Shown piece after piece: positions 36,682-47,291 of a DNA stretch of 64,000 nt. The position numbers and the translations under genes are program-made. Location of the stretch: positions 36,318,410 through 36,382,409 of the forward strand of contig CM037787.1 of assembly GCA_021229015.1 (NCBI GenBank). Direction: 5' to 3'. The notes below the pieces were generated by a model. It did not search any database and was not told where the DNA came from. It saw only the letters and a program-made list of their open reading frames with translations. Source of the stretch: Solen grandis (lineage: Eukaryota > Mollusca > Bivalvia > Adapedonta > Solenidae). The first letter of the stretch is position 1, and each line of letters starts with the position of its first letter.

Positions 36682-37457
36682 CTGCAAAATGAATATTTGA
36701 AGTTATTAGTAAGTATCAAATACAATACACATTATATTATAAATTCTTATCATTTTAGTATAAATTGCACTGTATAATAAACTCAGACTGGTCCCTATAT
36801 TATTTCAACCTCACATTCAGTTACTATGCCTACTGTCATAGCATTCTATAACTATTCAAATTTGTTTAAAAACATTGTTTTTTCAAAGGGGAGGCATTAT
36901 ACAGAAGAAATTCATTTCATTTGTTTATCACTTTCATTTTTATGAGTGGTCTATAACAGTGATATTTACACGAGTGACACATGAACGCATGTAAATATAG
37001 TTATTTGGATATCACAAGTATAAATAGAAGTCATTCACTGACAACCAACTAATTGTCTTTCTATTTCATGCCTTACTTGATTATTGTAGTGATTTATTGC
37101 TCATAATTTTGTTAAAATTTGCAGGAAATGTAATTTATGGAACAGAATATTGCCTTTTTTGGTCTTGAAGATGGATATCTCAACCTAGCAACACAGACCT
37201 TGTTTATCAAAAATAATGAGTGAAAGTAGAAAAACTGTAAAAAAATGCTGACCTAATGTTTTGCAACATTGGATAATTGTTGCTTTATGCTAAATGCTTA
37301 TAAAAAAATATAAAGTATAGGTTAAAACTAAGTATATGGATCTTAATTGGTAACTATATCATCAAATGCACTTAAATGTAATTTCAGCTCAATATGAAGT
37401 GAAACAAATTTCATTGTTTGTTGATGAGATGCTCTTCTGAGTGTGTATCAAACTGAG

Positions 37458-37607
37458 GACACTAAGTAAATTGTACATACAACTTAGGACACTAAGTAAA
37501 TTGTACATACAACTTAGGACACTAAGTAAATTGTACATACAACTTAGGACACTAAGTAAATTGTACATACAACTTAGGACACTAAGTAAATTGTTCATAC
37601 AACTGAG
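37458..37607. repeat. 30-bp minisatellite, 5 units (copy B)
   Basis: Same unit and same flanks as 1001-1720 but only five units, the last with the GTTCA and CTGAG variants seen in the last unit of copy A. Confidence 0.97.
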
Positions 37608-37682
37608 CACACTGAAAATTTTTACATATTTAACAGTAACACAGCATTATTCAATTACAAATTTCATCTTTTTTGGAATCAT

Positions 37683-37984
37683 TCATTTACTGTATAGGTA
37701 GAATCATTATCATCAGTGTTATTGTTAGAGGAATCACCATTCTTTTCCACATTTGGAACGTCTGCATCTTTAATCTCTGCCATGGCAAGATTATCAACAT
37801 CAATGTCTTCGTCAGAGAGATCAATGTTCTTTTCCACAGTATGAACATCTTCATGTCATGAAGTTTAAAAATTTTTTCTTATTTCCAATTATGTATTGTA
37901 TTGGACCAACTTCCTCTATCGTTTGATTGGAAGGAACATCCTCAGATGTATTATTGTCAGCTGAATCCTCACCACTATTAGCTG
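37683..37984 (-). pseudogene. Acidic coding remnant (copy B)
   Basis: The minus strand shows a GACTTCAG acceptor near 37985 followed by an open frame with GEDSADNNTSEDVPS. A stop then intervenes and another frame carries VEKNIDLSDEDIDVDNLA and again ends STYTVNE. Relative to copy A, one repeat block and about 180 bp are missing and the upstream part differs, so the two copies have decayed separately. Confidence 0.35.
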
Positions 37985-38636
37985 AAGTCAAACAACAGAT
38001 TTGTCAAATGATATACAAACCAGTTAAGTATTGGTATTTTTTTAAACAAAAGTAAAAATTTTTCCTAATTCCTTACTTTTTAACTGAAGTTACCAGTTTT
38101 CAAACTTTACCTAACTTTTATACAGACAACAACTCTGACCAACTTCCAAAAGATTATTCGTAATATGCAGCCTCTAATGTATTGACATTCCTTTTCACAG
38201 ATTTAACCCTGTGACCTACTGCTTTAAACAATATGACTCTGTTTAACACTGATAAGGAATTTAACTCTTTATATCATACAGACTTATTTTGACACATTGG
38301 CAAACAGAGCAGACCCAGATCTGACAGCTTCTATAGCAGTTGCCTGATCAGGGTCTCCTGTTTGCTCATACAATATTATAGCTCAGTTTCTACACTGTCC
38401 ACTTGGCAAAAAAAATCATGATTTCATATACCATTTTAAGTTCAGTTAATTAACATTCATTAAGTCATAAATTGTACATAAATATTCATGAAGTAAAGGG
38501 TTAAAGAGACAATGAGACAACTCAGGACATGAGACTTTAATACTTTTTTACCTTCTCAATAATATTTTTATAATTAGTTAGGAAATTGTCCTAGATTTTA
38601 TAAGGACAAACTAAGCTGACAAAGGGCTAGGTTCAC

Positions 38637-39680
38637 TAAGGCTAAAATGTGCCCTGTTTCGGAAATTCTTGAAAACATCAGAAGAGGTACATATTTATAT
38701 ATTTTATCAGAAACAACAAAAATTTTGTTGATAATTTCCTTTATTTGGTTACCATAGCAACCAAATGACATAAATCATTTTTTTTCTGTTTAAAACAGTA
38801 TTTTTTCTATTTTTGCCAACATATCATTACATACAGTATGTAATTAAAGATGATATAGCTTTAAACATTTCTTAGGTGGAAATTTAAAACATGAATGCAC
38901 AAATACATTATGGCATTTCCATGGCAACTATACAATTTATCATATCTTGCAACACCGCAAAATACTTTGAATCATTAGAATGTTAATGTTAATTCTATTT
39001 CTATCAATTTTATATAGTAATGTAAATGTACATACTTGCAGTCATTATTTAACAAAAAGCGCCAATAAATAATATAATATAATATCAGTGTTGCTATAGA
39101 AACACTTAAAAGTTTGAAAATCAACAATTACTTATGTACTGAACTCATTAACAAACATTGGCATCCGTTTTTGCATAAATACTATTGAACATTAAGATCA
39201 TTATTTATTATTAAATAACGTTTCACCGACTGTAGATTGTAACATGTCATCTCATTATCTTATTTCCATAGCAACCGTACTTGTGCTTAAAACATATAAT
39301 AATGTATGCTAGTTACTGCTAAAATAGGCCTTTAAAATTTGGGCAAAGTGGATTTAATTGTATCATGTATAATAAGCATTACAAAAAATGTCCAAGCATA
39401 ACCTTAACATACTCTCAGTAAATGACTATTAAAGAAATGATATCTAGCTTTGATAGGATGAATGTGATGTACACATATTTGAACCTACATATCAATGAAA
39501 AATATTGATTATGTTTCATAAACATCTTATCATAACTGCAACATCTTGACTATCAACAACTTGATTGTTGATGACGGACATTCAACGATCAGAAAAGTTC
39601 ATCAAAATGGGTATTCTTCAATCAGTAATAAAATTATGACTTTTGGTACTTCATTGTTGGCCCTATGAAATAATGTCAGG
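38637..39680. promoter_or_regulatory. Non-coding end of transposon with four RFX X-box-like sites
   Basis: GTTACCATAGCAAC (38748-38761) fits the palindromic X-box. Half or imperfect forms are TTCCATGGCAAC (38917), GTTGCTATAGAAAC (39090) and TTCCATAGCAACC (39264). This is the segment past the 3' end of the transposase gene. Function is inference. Confidence 0.4.
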
Positions 39681-39688
39681 ATGAGTAT

Positions 39689-40408
39689 CTATTCCTCCAC
39701 TAAACTGTCTTCAGAGTCTGAGTCTGAGGAATCAATCGTTTCTGGAGTTGCCGCCGCATCCTCCAGAAACTCCCCCCAGTCCTTCACTCCATACACATCA
39801 CTATCTGTGTGGACAGCTACACCAAGGTACCAAAGGACTGCGGCAATATGGGAACATGTCCCAACAGTCCTGGCCACAGCCCTACATTTGCAGTACCATG
39901 CTATTACATGGTCTGCATCGTACCTTATCCATACTAAATAAGATTTAGATGAGACATGGTGGCTCTGAAGTCTGACCCTTAAAAGACCGGGAATTACTTT
40001 GTGGAAAAGAAAATCACACTCGCCACTTATGTATTCCTGAACATAGCTTGTACTAAGTTTTAACTGATAAGTTCCGAGTGTTATTATTCTAAGAATAGTT
40101 TCATTTAACCTTGGAAAGTCGGTGAGAATGTCAGTGCTACTCCACTGCACTACGCTTCGCCTTTCCAGGTTATTTTCCTCCACAAACTGTTGCAAACTAC
40201 AGATGTTAGACATTCTATCCAGCATCTGAGCAGCTGTAATAGAGTCCTCATCCTGTGTCTTGCTAAGAGCTGGAAAGTACATGTTGGACAGTGCACATAC
40301 GATTCTCACATAATCACCAATGTATGGTACTTGATTAGTAGGGAGCACGTGGTCTAGATATTTCCAGCGCTTTATCCTGGCATTCGCAGCCTCCACTACC
40401 CATCTGAC
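39689..40408 (-). CDS. Harbinger-like transposase, C-terminal part with SWIM zinc finger
   Basis: Begins after a GAATTTCAG acceptor with VRWVVEAANARIKRWKYLDH, which carries the final acidic residue (E) of the DDE catalytic site in this family. A stretch including IGDYVRIVCAL follows. The C-terminal third has WYCKCRAVARTVGTCSHIAA, a C-x-C-xn-C-x-H SWIM finger, followed by an acidic tail with SSDSDSEDS. The SWIM region is an uncommon but known attachment in ISL2EU-like transposases (memory). Together with the upstream part it would cut and join the element's ends. Separated from that part by about 600 bp containing a SINE, either inside an intron or as a disruption. Confidence 0.75.
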   Translation of the reverse strand, partial: VRWVVEAANARIKRWKYLDHVLPTNQVPYIGDYVRIVCALSNMYFPALSKTQDEDSITAAQMLDRMSNICSLQQFVEENNLERRSVVQWSSTDILTDFPRLNETILRIITLGTYQLKLSTSYVQEYISGECDFLFHKVIPGLLRVRLQSHHVSSKSYLVWIRYDADHVIAWYCKCRAVARTVGTCSHIAAVLWYLGVAVHTDSDVYGVKDWGEFLEDAAATPETIDSSDSDSEDSLVEE

Positions 40409-40865
40409 CTGAAATTCAATATAACCAAATGCAATAAGCGTTATAAAACACCTTTGTCCCCTTATGGCAATCCATTAAACAAGTTGCATAGACTTCTTAA
40501 CTTTTAACTTTATTAAGGTTGGGCTAATATTATGCTCGCTGTACCTTGACCTACTGACTTCAAACTACAGAAACGTAACATTAATAACCTGCTTTAATAA
40601 ATAAATGAGAATAAATATGAGGATTGTAGGCTAAAACGTTCTTTAGTTAATGATAGGACAAGGTCTGGTCCAACAGACGAACAGATCTACTGACCAGCAT
40701 GTGTAAAGTGAACTCCTCACTCCATGAAAGGGGGGCGGGTGAGTAATAGTATAATAACCATTTACCAATATTATATGTGTATTATATACATGTGTTTAAA
40801 AAGAGTGGTATCATTTTTTTTCACATACTGATGTAAATTTGATATGTATGACAAAGATTGATTGA

Positions 40866-41024
40866 CTTTTTAATTAATCATCGCTGCGACAGTATTTCAG
40901 TCATATAGCGACGTCCAGCAACTTACAGGTGGAGGAAGACTCTGAATGCACAGAGTCATCCGGATAGAACCACAGACCTACCGCAAGCCAGCTGGAAGGC
41001 TTCATGACATGAAAATCCGAATTA
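40866..41024 (-). mobile_element. SINE family 3, headless, inside the transposase
   Basis: GTCCAGCAACTTACAGGTGG ... CGCAAGCCAGCTGGAAGGCT matches 26690-26840 of family 3. It abuts the codons for IDA of the transposase. The expected motif between IDA and VRW is missing, so the insertion either lies in an intron or removed coding sequence. Confidence 0.8.
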
Positions 41025-41064
41025 CCATGCCAATTGCATCAATTGTTGCCATCTGTTTTTCTGA

Positions 41065-42165
41065 TCACTTCAGAAATGAAGGCATTTCTGCTTGTATTCC
41101 AAGCTCTTTCATCAAGTTGATTGCATCGCGAAAGCCACGGTCCACAACAAAGATGTCACTGGGGTTAATCCATGATTTGATTTCTTCTATGTTGTTTTTA
41201 AGGATATGTTTGAGTATGGAGGCATCATTATTTTTTGAATCAGCAAAGTATGGTCCTAGAACACTTACAAAATATCCTGAAGTTGATACAATAACCATTG
41301 GTTTCACCAAAGGCCTGTTCTTGTGTACACTGTAACTTCTCCGTTGAAACTGGAAGTTGTTGCTTTTATTGATATATATGTAAGTCCCATCTAAAACTAG
41401 AATTGCTTGGTCATGTCTCTCAGCTAAAAGATCTTGAGCCAGTTTTCTTGTGTGCTGTTCAATTATTTGTTGGCGGCTGACATGGTCAAATCCGAGATGT
41501 AATGGAACAATGATATCAATAAGAGCTTGCCGCGCTGAATGTATTGCTCTTCTGATACTTGATTTAGTGAGGTTAAATATCGTTGACAATATTTTGTTTG
41601 AAAGTCCACACTTCATTTTAAAGAGAAAAATTCCAAGTGTTGTAATGGATGTTCTTGCTGGAGTGTTTTTGATAGAAGTTTCAACTTGTCGGTGAAGGTC
41701 AAGAAATTGTTGTTTGTTGAGGCCAGTCAGGTTGATTATGTCTTCATCTGTATACATATGTATATTGTCGAAATACATCCTTTGGTTGGTAGATTTCAGG
41801 GCCACTTCCCGTGTTTTATTTATCAGTTCAAATACTGCAGTTCGATTCATGTAAGAATATTCTTTGGTTTTCATGTTGAGCAGTTCTTCCTTGTTAAATT
41901 CTGTTAAGTTGTTATTAAAGTAAGATGGACAACATCTACTTTCAGCTGTGATCATGATGCCATGTTCAATAAATACTGTTTGTCTAACACTTGCTTGAAC
42001 TATGATGATTTTCGGTCCAGGTGTTTTACATATAAAACAATATGAGTGACTTTTGCTGGCACATTTTATAGGGAGGTGAATTGATGGTGGACTTTTACAA
42101 TCTGCCTTTGTTATATTTTCTGCAGTTACTTTTGACCAAATTTCAAGACTCAATTCACAATACAT
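41065..42165 (-). CDS. Harbinger-like transposase, N-terminal and DDE core (broken)
   Basis: 366 codons. Residues about 41-80 show a zinc-binding-like pattern (CFICK ... HGIM ... RCCPSYF). Residues about 130-240 hold the helical DNA-binding region (TGLNKQQFLDLHRQ, IFNLTKSSIRRAIHSARQAL). The catalytic core has LDGTYIYINKS (first D), FQRRSYSVHKNRPLVKPM, GPYFADSKNNDASILKHI and VVDRGFRDA (second D). The frame ends at TGA within FLK, after which SEKQMATIDA continues in the same frame, so the stop is internal. Family names are from memory of DDE_Tnp_4 proteins. Confidence 0.82.
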   Translation of the reverse strand: MYCELSLEIWSKVTAENITKADCKSPPSIHLPIKCASKSHSYCFICKTPGPKIIIVQASVRQTVFIEHGIMITAESRCCPSYFNNNLTEFNKEELLNMKTKEYSYMNRTAVFELINKTREVALKSTNQRMYFDNIHMYTDEDIINLTGLNKQQFLDLHRQVETSIKNTPARTSITTLGIFLFKMKCGLSNKILSTIFNLTKSSIRRAIHSARQALIDIIVPLHLGFDHVSRQQIIEQHTRKLAQDLLAERHDQAILVLDGTYIYINKSNNFQFQRRSYSVHKNRPLVKPMVIVSTSGYFVSVLGPYFADSKNNDASILKHILKNNIEEIKSWINPSDIFVVDRGFRDAINLMKELGIQAEMPSFLK

Positions 42166-42488
42166 TTGACATCATTATCTGAAAAGGAGAAATTGTCTCG
42201 TATGGCTCTTCATATTTATTTTTAACCAAATATTGCAAAAAATACTCTAAAATTAACCATTTTGCTATTTATGTATTATATGGTATAAGCTTTTTTCTTT
42301 ATATAAGGGTACTCCTAATGTGCTATTTTGCCTTTTTCATATAGAAAATAAGTCATATTTTATAAAGGAATTTATTTTTCAGGAAATAAATAAGATTTTA
42401 TAATTGCAAAATCACAGGGCAGAAATACAAGGTTTGTGAACCTAGCCCTTTCACAAAGATTAGGCCAAAATTGTGAACTGTGATGTTT

Positions 42489-42778
42489 TTTATTGGGTTT
42501 AACGACAGTATTTCAGTCAGCTTGAGAATATGTCTACTTGAGACAGATATAGTGCTGCCACATTGCAGTACCAAGCTGTAGACATGTGGCATGATACCAC
42601 ACCCGGTCACATTATCCTGACACCATGGCCAAACAGTCCTGGAACTACCCTTATATGCTAAGTGCCAAGTAAGGGAGCTATACTAGTACCATTTTGATAA
42701 CTTGGTATGTCATGGCCTGGGATCAAACCCACAACCTCCCAATCTGGATGCTGAAACTCTACCTGCTCGGCAACCGGG
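42489..42778 (-). mobile_element. tRNA-derived SINE, family 1 (copy B)
   Basis: Same insertion as 2969-3263, here with the intact minus-strand B box GGGTTTGATCCC, and A box TGCCGAGCAGGTAGAG. It predates the segmental duplication. Confidence 0.88.
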
Positions 42779-42890
42779 GATGGTCTGACCTATATTGTGT
42801 TTGCATGATAAAACAACAAATGATAATCATACCTGAATCACAATAGCTAACCATCAGCATTTCATACTCAGGTAAGTGAACAAGAGGGCC

Positions 42891-43385
42891 ATGACTGCCC
42901 TAAGATCACTCACCTGAAAACCAGGTATTAGTGGGAGGAAAAAAACTGCAATTATCTTAAGATATTATGGAAAATGGGCTTTGATCTCTGTCAGCCAGAA
43001 ATCCAGCCAGTACTTTTGGACAATAAGAATTTTTCTCGAATATGTAATATATACACATAAGGAAAATGGGCTCTGCCCCTTGCAAGGAAAATAATTTGAA
43101 CAATCTTGGTACTAGGAATGACTTAAGGAGTGTCTGTGCCAAATAACTTTAAAATCCATCCAATACTTTTTGCCAAGAAGATTTTTGAAAAATCTTCTTG
43201 GCCAAAAGTATTGGCTGGATTTCAAAGTTTTTTGGCAAAGATGTTCCTTGGGCCATTCTCTACCAATATTGCTCAAATTATTTTGATTCTTGAAAAAACA
43301 TGGTCGACAGGGGGTGGATCCCGTTTTCCTTAAATGTATATAGTACAAATTTGAAAAATCTTCTTGTCCAAAAGTACATACAGCA
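42891..43385 (+). mobile_element. CAAGAGGGCC-family element with foldback (copy B)
   Basis: Counterpart of 3365-3870, also without a right end. The central palindrome carries one arm mismatch. Confidence 0.7.
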
Positions 43386-43672
43386 GAACCTCGTTATAAA
43401 CCGAAGTCCTTGGGACCAAGCTGAAAACTTCGAAATAACAATTATTCGGATTAAAAATCCGATGGAAATTTCAGTTTGTGTGCGTGCATGTCTGCATTTT
43501 CATTACCGGAGCATATCATGGCAATTGTTATGCCATGAAAAGCACTTATTAAGTGTACGTATAGACTATTTGCAAGTAAAGAAAAGTAATAAAAATATTT
43601 CATGATCTACTGCGATTATTCTGATTAACATAATCGTCCAAACAAAGTCAACATAGTGATACATATTCTTAC

Positions 43673-43759
43673 CGTCGATCTGCTGCATCAGGTAGAATTG
43701 CATGACGGTGACAAATGTAATGATATGGAATGTATTCAAGATCTGACACCTTTGTGTAT
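43673..43759 (-). CDS. Candidate 87-nt exon downstream of SET exon (copy B)
   Basis: Conserved length, GTAAGAATATG donor and CCAGCAG acceptor relative to 4145-4231; the open frame is kept. Function unknown; phase conflict with the SET exon as in copy A. Confidence 0.22.
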
Positions 43760-43874
43760 CTGCTGGTATATTACGACTCTGACAAATCGGATAATGGATT
43801 TCAGAAACTCTGAAAAACGGTCTGTTATCATTTAATAAACGGCTACTGTACTATAATAAACATGTATGCCTTAC

Positions 43875-44012
43875 CTTATCTCTCCAAAATAAATCACCAC
43901 TATCATATCGGATCTCTTCCCCTATGTTGATTGTTCTGGTGGCAAATAGAGAGATATGTGGAATGAACTGAAACAGCTGCATCCTCATTTTGCTGTTGCC
44001 ATTCTGTAGATC
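43875..44012 (-). pseudogene. SET-domain exon with catalytic-motif deletion (copy B)
   Basis: Identical layout to 4347-4496 with the same GTAAGGCAT donor, but 12 bases shorter. The motif GEEIRYDYGNDSGDLF of copy A becomes GEEIRYDSGDLF. The second Tyr and the Gly of YDYG are gone, and in SET enzymes that Tyr is catalytic. The frame is preserved. The deletion lies between short ATCAT repeats, consistent with slippage. A protein made from this copy is expected to lack methyltransferase activity. Confidence 0.68.
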
Positions 44013-44318
44013 CTGTAGCGGCGTCATTTGCAAAACGTCCGGTCAGTCTCAAAGGCATCAATCCTATTAAAAGTCAGTCAGGTTTGATAAAGTTACCGGT
44101 ATGTTACTACACTTCTTGTATCACTTCTTGAAAGTTACATTGAAGATTCAAAGGCATTTCCAAACTTTAAAAAAAAAATAGGATTATTCTTTTATTCAAA
44201 ATCATAATACACGTATATCTAGACTATGAAAATTTGATCTCTAAATGCAATTTAAAATGGCAGACCCTTTGGTAATTTTTCAGGAAAATGTTTTTCCTTT
44301 TTGGTTCAAGATGAATAA

Positions 44319-46002
44319 TTAGGTTTTCGCATCTTCTTCTGTTTTATTTTTATTAGGTTTTCGCATCGCATTGCGAAAACCTATTGTTCTTCTTCTGTTT
44401 CTTTTTTTTTTTTTTTTTTTTTTTTTTTCTAACCCTTTTTTGTGAACGGCATAGCTCGGAGGTGAGAAAAGCCACATCTATGAAACTTTTATCAGTAATA
44501 ACCACGTACTTGAAGATGATCCTAACGTCGAGATAATTTTCATTTTTGTTTTGATTTTCCCGCCAGGGGGCATTTTATATGAAAATGTTTAATAAGCAAT
44601 ATCTCCATTATTTGAGGTCCGATTCAAATGCGGTTTTTGCACAATGTTCCTTGTAAATAGCCCAATAAAATATGATAGGTTCCAAAATTTGCGTATATAA
44701 AACTTTCGTGCTACAGGAGGTTGAAAGTTCGAATCTCGCAAAAACTGTGAAATAAGGGTAGGTCTACCAAAAACCTACCCATTTTATTCAGAGATGAGAT
44801 AGGAGAATTTTGTTTGTTGCATATGATCTGCAAGACATATACGCACAAAATATATGGGGTGGCGAATTCGGGAAATGCATGGTTTGTCCACAGTATGCGG
44901 TCAAACTTAACCAATATTTTCGAAAAATCAACATTTTAAAAGCATGACTTTTAAGGTTATTTGCAGCTCCTGACTTTATTTTTTGTTCAATCTTCATCAT
45001 TATTTTACTGTTTATGCATTTTTATAAAACAAATAAATTCATAGAAAAAAAATCAAACATAATATGCAAAGGTCAAGGTAATATACCAATTATTATTATT
45101 TTTATCGGCATAAAATAGCTCCAAATCTAAAAATATTTTATAGAAAGTATATGAACAAAAGTTTTAGTCTGTGAAGAGATCTTTCCATTGGTGTTAAGTT
45201 TTTGAAGATCGGACTTCATTTGATCAAATTACCACAGTCCAAAGTTTGATCCTTTTATCAAACAATTGTAAATCCGAATGTTTCCTCTTTTTTGCAGCTC
45301 CTGACTTTATTTTTTGTTCAATCTTCATCATTTTTTCACTGTTTATGCATTTAAATAATACAAACAAACTCATAGTAAATAACGATGAAAATATGCAACG
45401 GTCAAGGTCATAATACCGATTATTGTTATTTTTATCGGCACAAAATAGCTTCAAATCTAAAAATATTTTAAAGAAGGTATATGAACAAATGTTTTTGTTT
45501 GTGAAGAGATCTTTTCATTGGTGTTTAGTTTTTGAAGATCGGACTTCATTTGATCAAATTACTACAGTCGAAAGTTTGATCCTTTTATCAAACAAGTGTA
45601 AATCCATATGGTTCTTCTTTTTTGCAGCTCCTGCCTTTTTTTTTTTGTTCAATCTTTATCATTTTTTCATTGTATATATATTTAAATAAAACAAATAAAC
45701 TCATAGTAAATAACGATGAAAATATGCAAAGGTCAAGGTCATAATACCGATTATTTCTATTTTTATCGGCACAAAATAGCTTCAAATCTAGCAATATTTT
45801 ATAGAAAGTGTATGAACAAAAGTTTTAGTTCATGAAGAGATCGTTCTAATGATGTTTAGTTTTTGAAGATCGGACTTCATTTGATCAATTTACAAAATTA
45901 TTCGAATAAAGTTAATATCAATCAATTATGTCTGCAGTTGAAACCAGTACTCTTACTAGTCCAGTTAAAAGCGAAAACCAAGATGCCGCTTTGCGGTTCT
46001 AG
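44319..46002 (+). mobile_element. First Helitron-like unit
   Basis: From TTAGGTTTTCGC to GCCGCTTTGCGGTTCTAG. Near the start, AGGTTTTCGCA-TCGCAT-TGCGAAAACCT (44355-44382) is an 11-bp-stem hairpin, and the first 15 bases of the element occur twice (44319 and 44353). Internal landmarks AACCCTTTTTTGTGAACGGC and TTGAGGTCCGATTC recur in the second unit. Confidence 0.65.
44961..45895 (+). repeat. 330-bp tandem triplication inside the Helitron-like unit
   Basis: TTGCAGCTCCTGACTTTATT starts at 44961 and 45292, and a variant at 45622, periods 331 and 330 bp. Each contains GGTCAAGGTCATAATACCGA and GATCGGACTTCATTTGATCA. Single copies of the same block lie in the second unit (about 54975 and 55845). Confidence 0.9.
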
Positions 46003-46190
46003 TTATTATAATTTTTCTAACCCTTTTTTGTGAACGGCATATCACCATGATAGAAAAAAGCCACAATTATGAAATTTTTACCAGTTTCTTATATTTATCT
46101 GAACTTGATCCTAACATTGAGATAATTTTCATTTTTGTCTTTTTTTTTTGCCGCTAGGGGGCGCTTTGAAAAAAATCAACAAATGCTAAT

Positions 46191-47265
46191 TGTGCTGCCA
46201 CATATCCGTAAACCCTTCGGTCAGTTTTTTAGACCATTCCCATTTTGGTTTTGTTTATAGAGTTACTTCCCTTTCATCATGTTTAGTTTTTACATGCGTG
46301 AAGCACGAGGTTGTGCAGGTTTTCATTTTGTGGCCCCATGGTGTAAGTAATAAAGTAAAATAATATTGAATATTATATTCCATTTGGTTCTTTTGAAGTA
46401 TAAAGCATTGTCATGTAATGTCATTTGATAGTAATCCAAGTTAAGCAGTAAATAAAAGGTGTTATTGCTTGTGACGTCATGCTCCTGGCCTTTTCTTAGC
46501 ATTGAATAGATGTTTATTCAGTCTTATGTCCTTAAAAGTAGTTTTAGTTGTTCGAATATGTCATTTTATATGTTTCTAGAATTCCTTCTTTATTAAATAG
46601 TCGTGGTTCAGTGTATAAAGATGTTTTAAGCATTTTCTAAGAAATCAGGGGAGATAATAAGAGCAGCATTATATGTAACTTTTTATATTTGATGATATTA
46701 ATGTTTTGACAGAATAGTAAGGTCTGAAAATGTATTGAACTATTTTAGTATCATCTGGTGTGGAAGGCAGCAGTGAATTTATCTAACTCTAGAATGGTCA
46801 TTATTCTATATGCATTATAAATTTATGAATGTCAAGTGTTTTAAGTATTTAAATATTTTGAATTAAATACCATAAGCCCAAGTTAGTGGATTAGCAGAAA
46901 AACAATTTATCACACTGCATATTATTACGGTTAATATATAAACCTGTTAATGGTGGTCATGTAAGAATGTCCTTTTATGAAAGGTGTCTCTGTAGAAAGG
47001 TGGTCTTTATAGAGAGAGAGAGAGATGGTCTCTGTAGAGACATGGTCAATATCTTGGGTACATTTTTACATATAATGTAATTAATTGGTTATCCTTTTTC
47101 ATAGTGAGATTGATGTGAGGTAGTAATTGATATGTATTTTGTATGAATTTCTAGTCAGAACATTTGCTGTATTTTTGTTTTATTAGTATGAGAGTATAAG
47201 AATGTTTTAATTATATTTTCAGCTTTTTACTATGTTCATCGAGAATAAAGTTTGAAGACTTTACA
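46191..47265 (+). repeat. BEL/Pao 5' LTR (1075 bp)
   Basis: Starts TGTGCTGCCACATATCC and ends GAAGACTTTACA. AATAAA at about 47244 is close to the end, suiting polyadenylation. Contains a short (AG)n run at about 47012. Compared with the 3' LTR, the only difference I see is one A in TAGAATGG versus TAGAAATGG. Confidence 0.96.
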
Positions 47266-47291
47266 GTAAAAAGACCTGATTTCCCCACAAG

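Larger units (their letters stand above)
38634..42448 (-). mobile_element. Harbinger/ISL2EU-like DNA transposon, 3.8 kb (absent from copy A)
   Basis: Termini GGGCTAGGTTCAC (38634-38646) and GTGAACCTAGCCC (42436-42448) are a perfect 13-bp inverted repeat. It is preceded by AAA and followed by TTT, which could extend it to 16. Copy A reads GACAAAATTTCACAAAG at about 2916-2938, so the insertion is bounded exactly, but no target duplication remains: left CAAA plus right TTTC versus an empty CAAAATTTC. Contents are a two-part transposase with a SWIM finger on the minus strand, interrupted by a SINE. Confidence 0.88.

Noticed and set aside
38634..42448. 2-bp AT or 3-bp TWA target duplication for the Harbinger-like element
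   Set aside because: Looked for at both edges and against the empty site; left flank ends CAAA and right flank starts TTTC, with no direct repeat.
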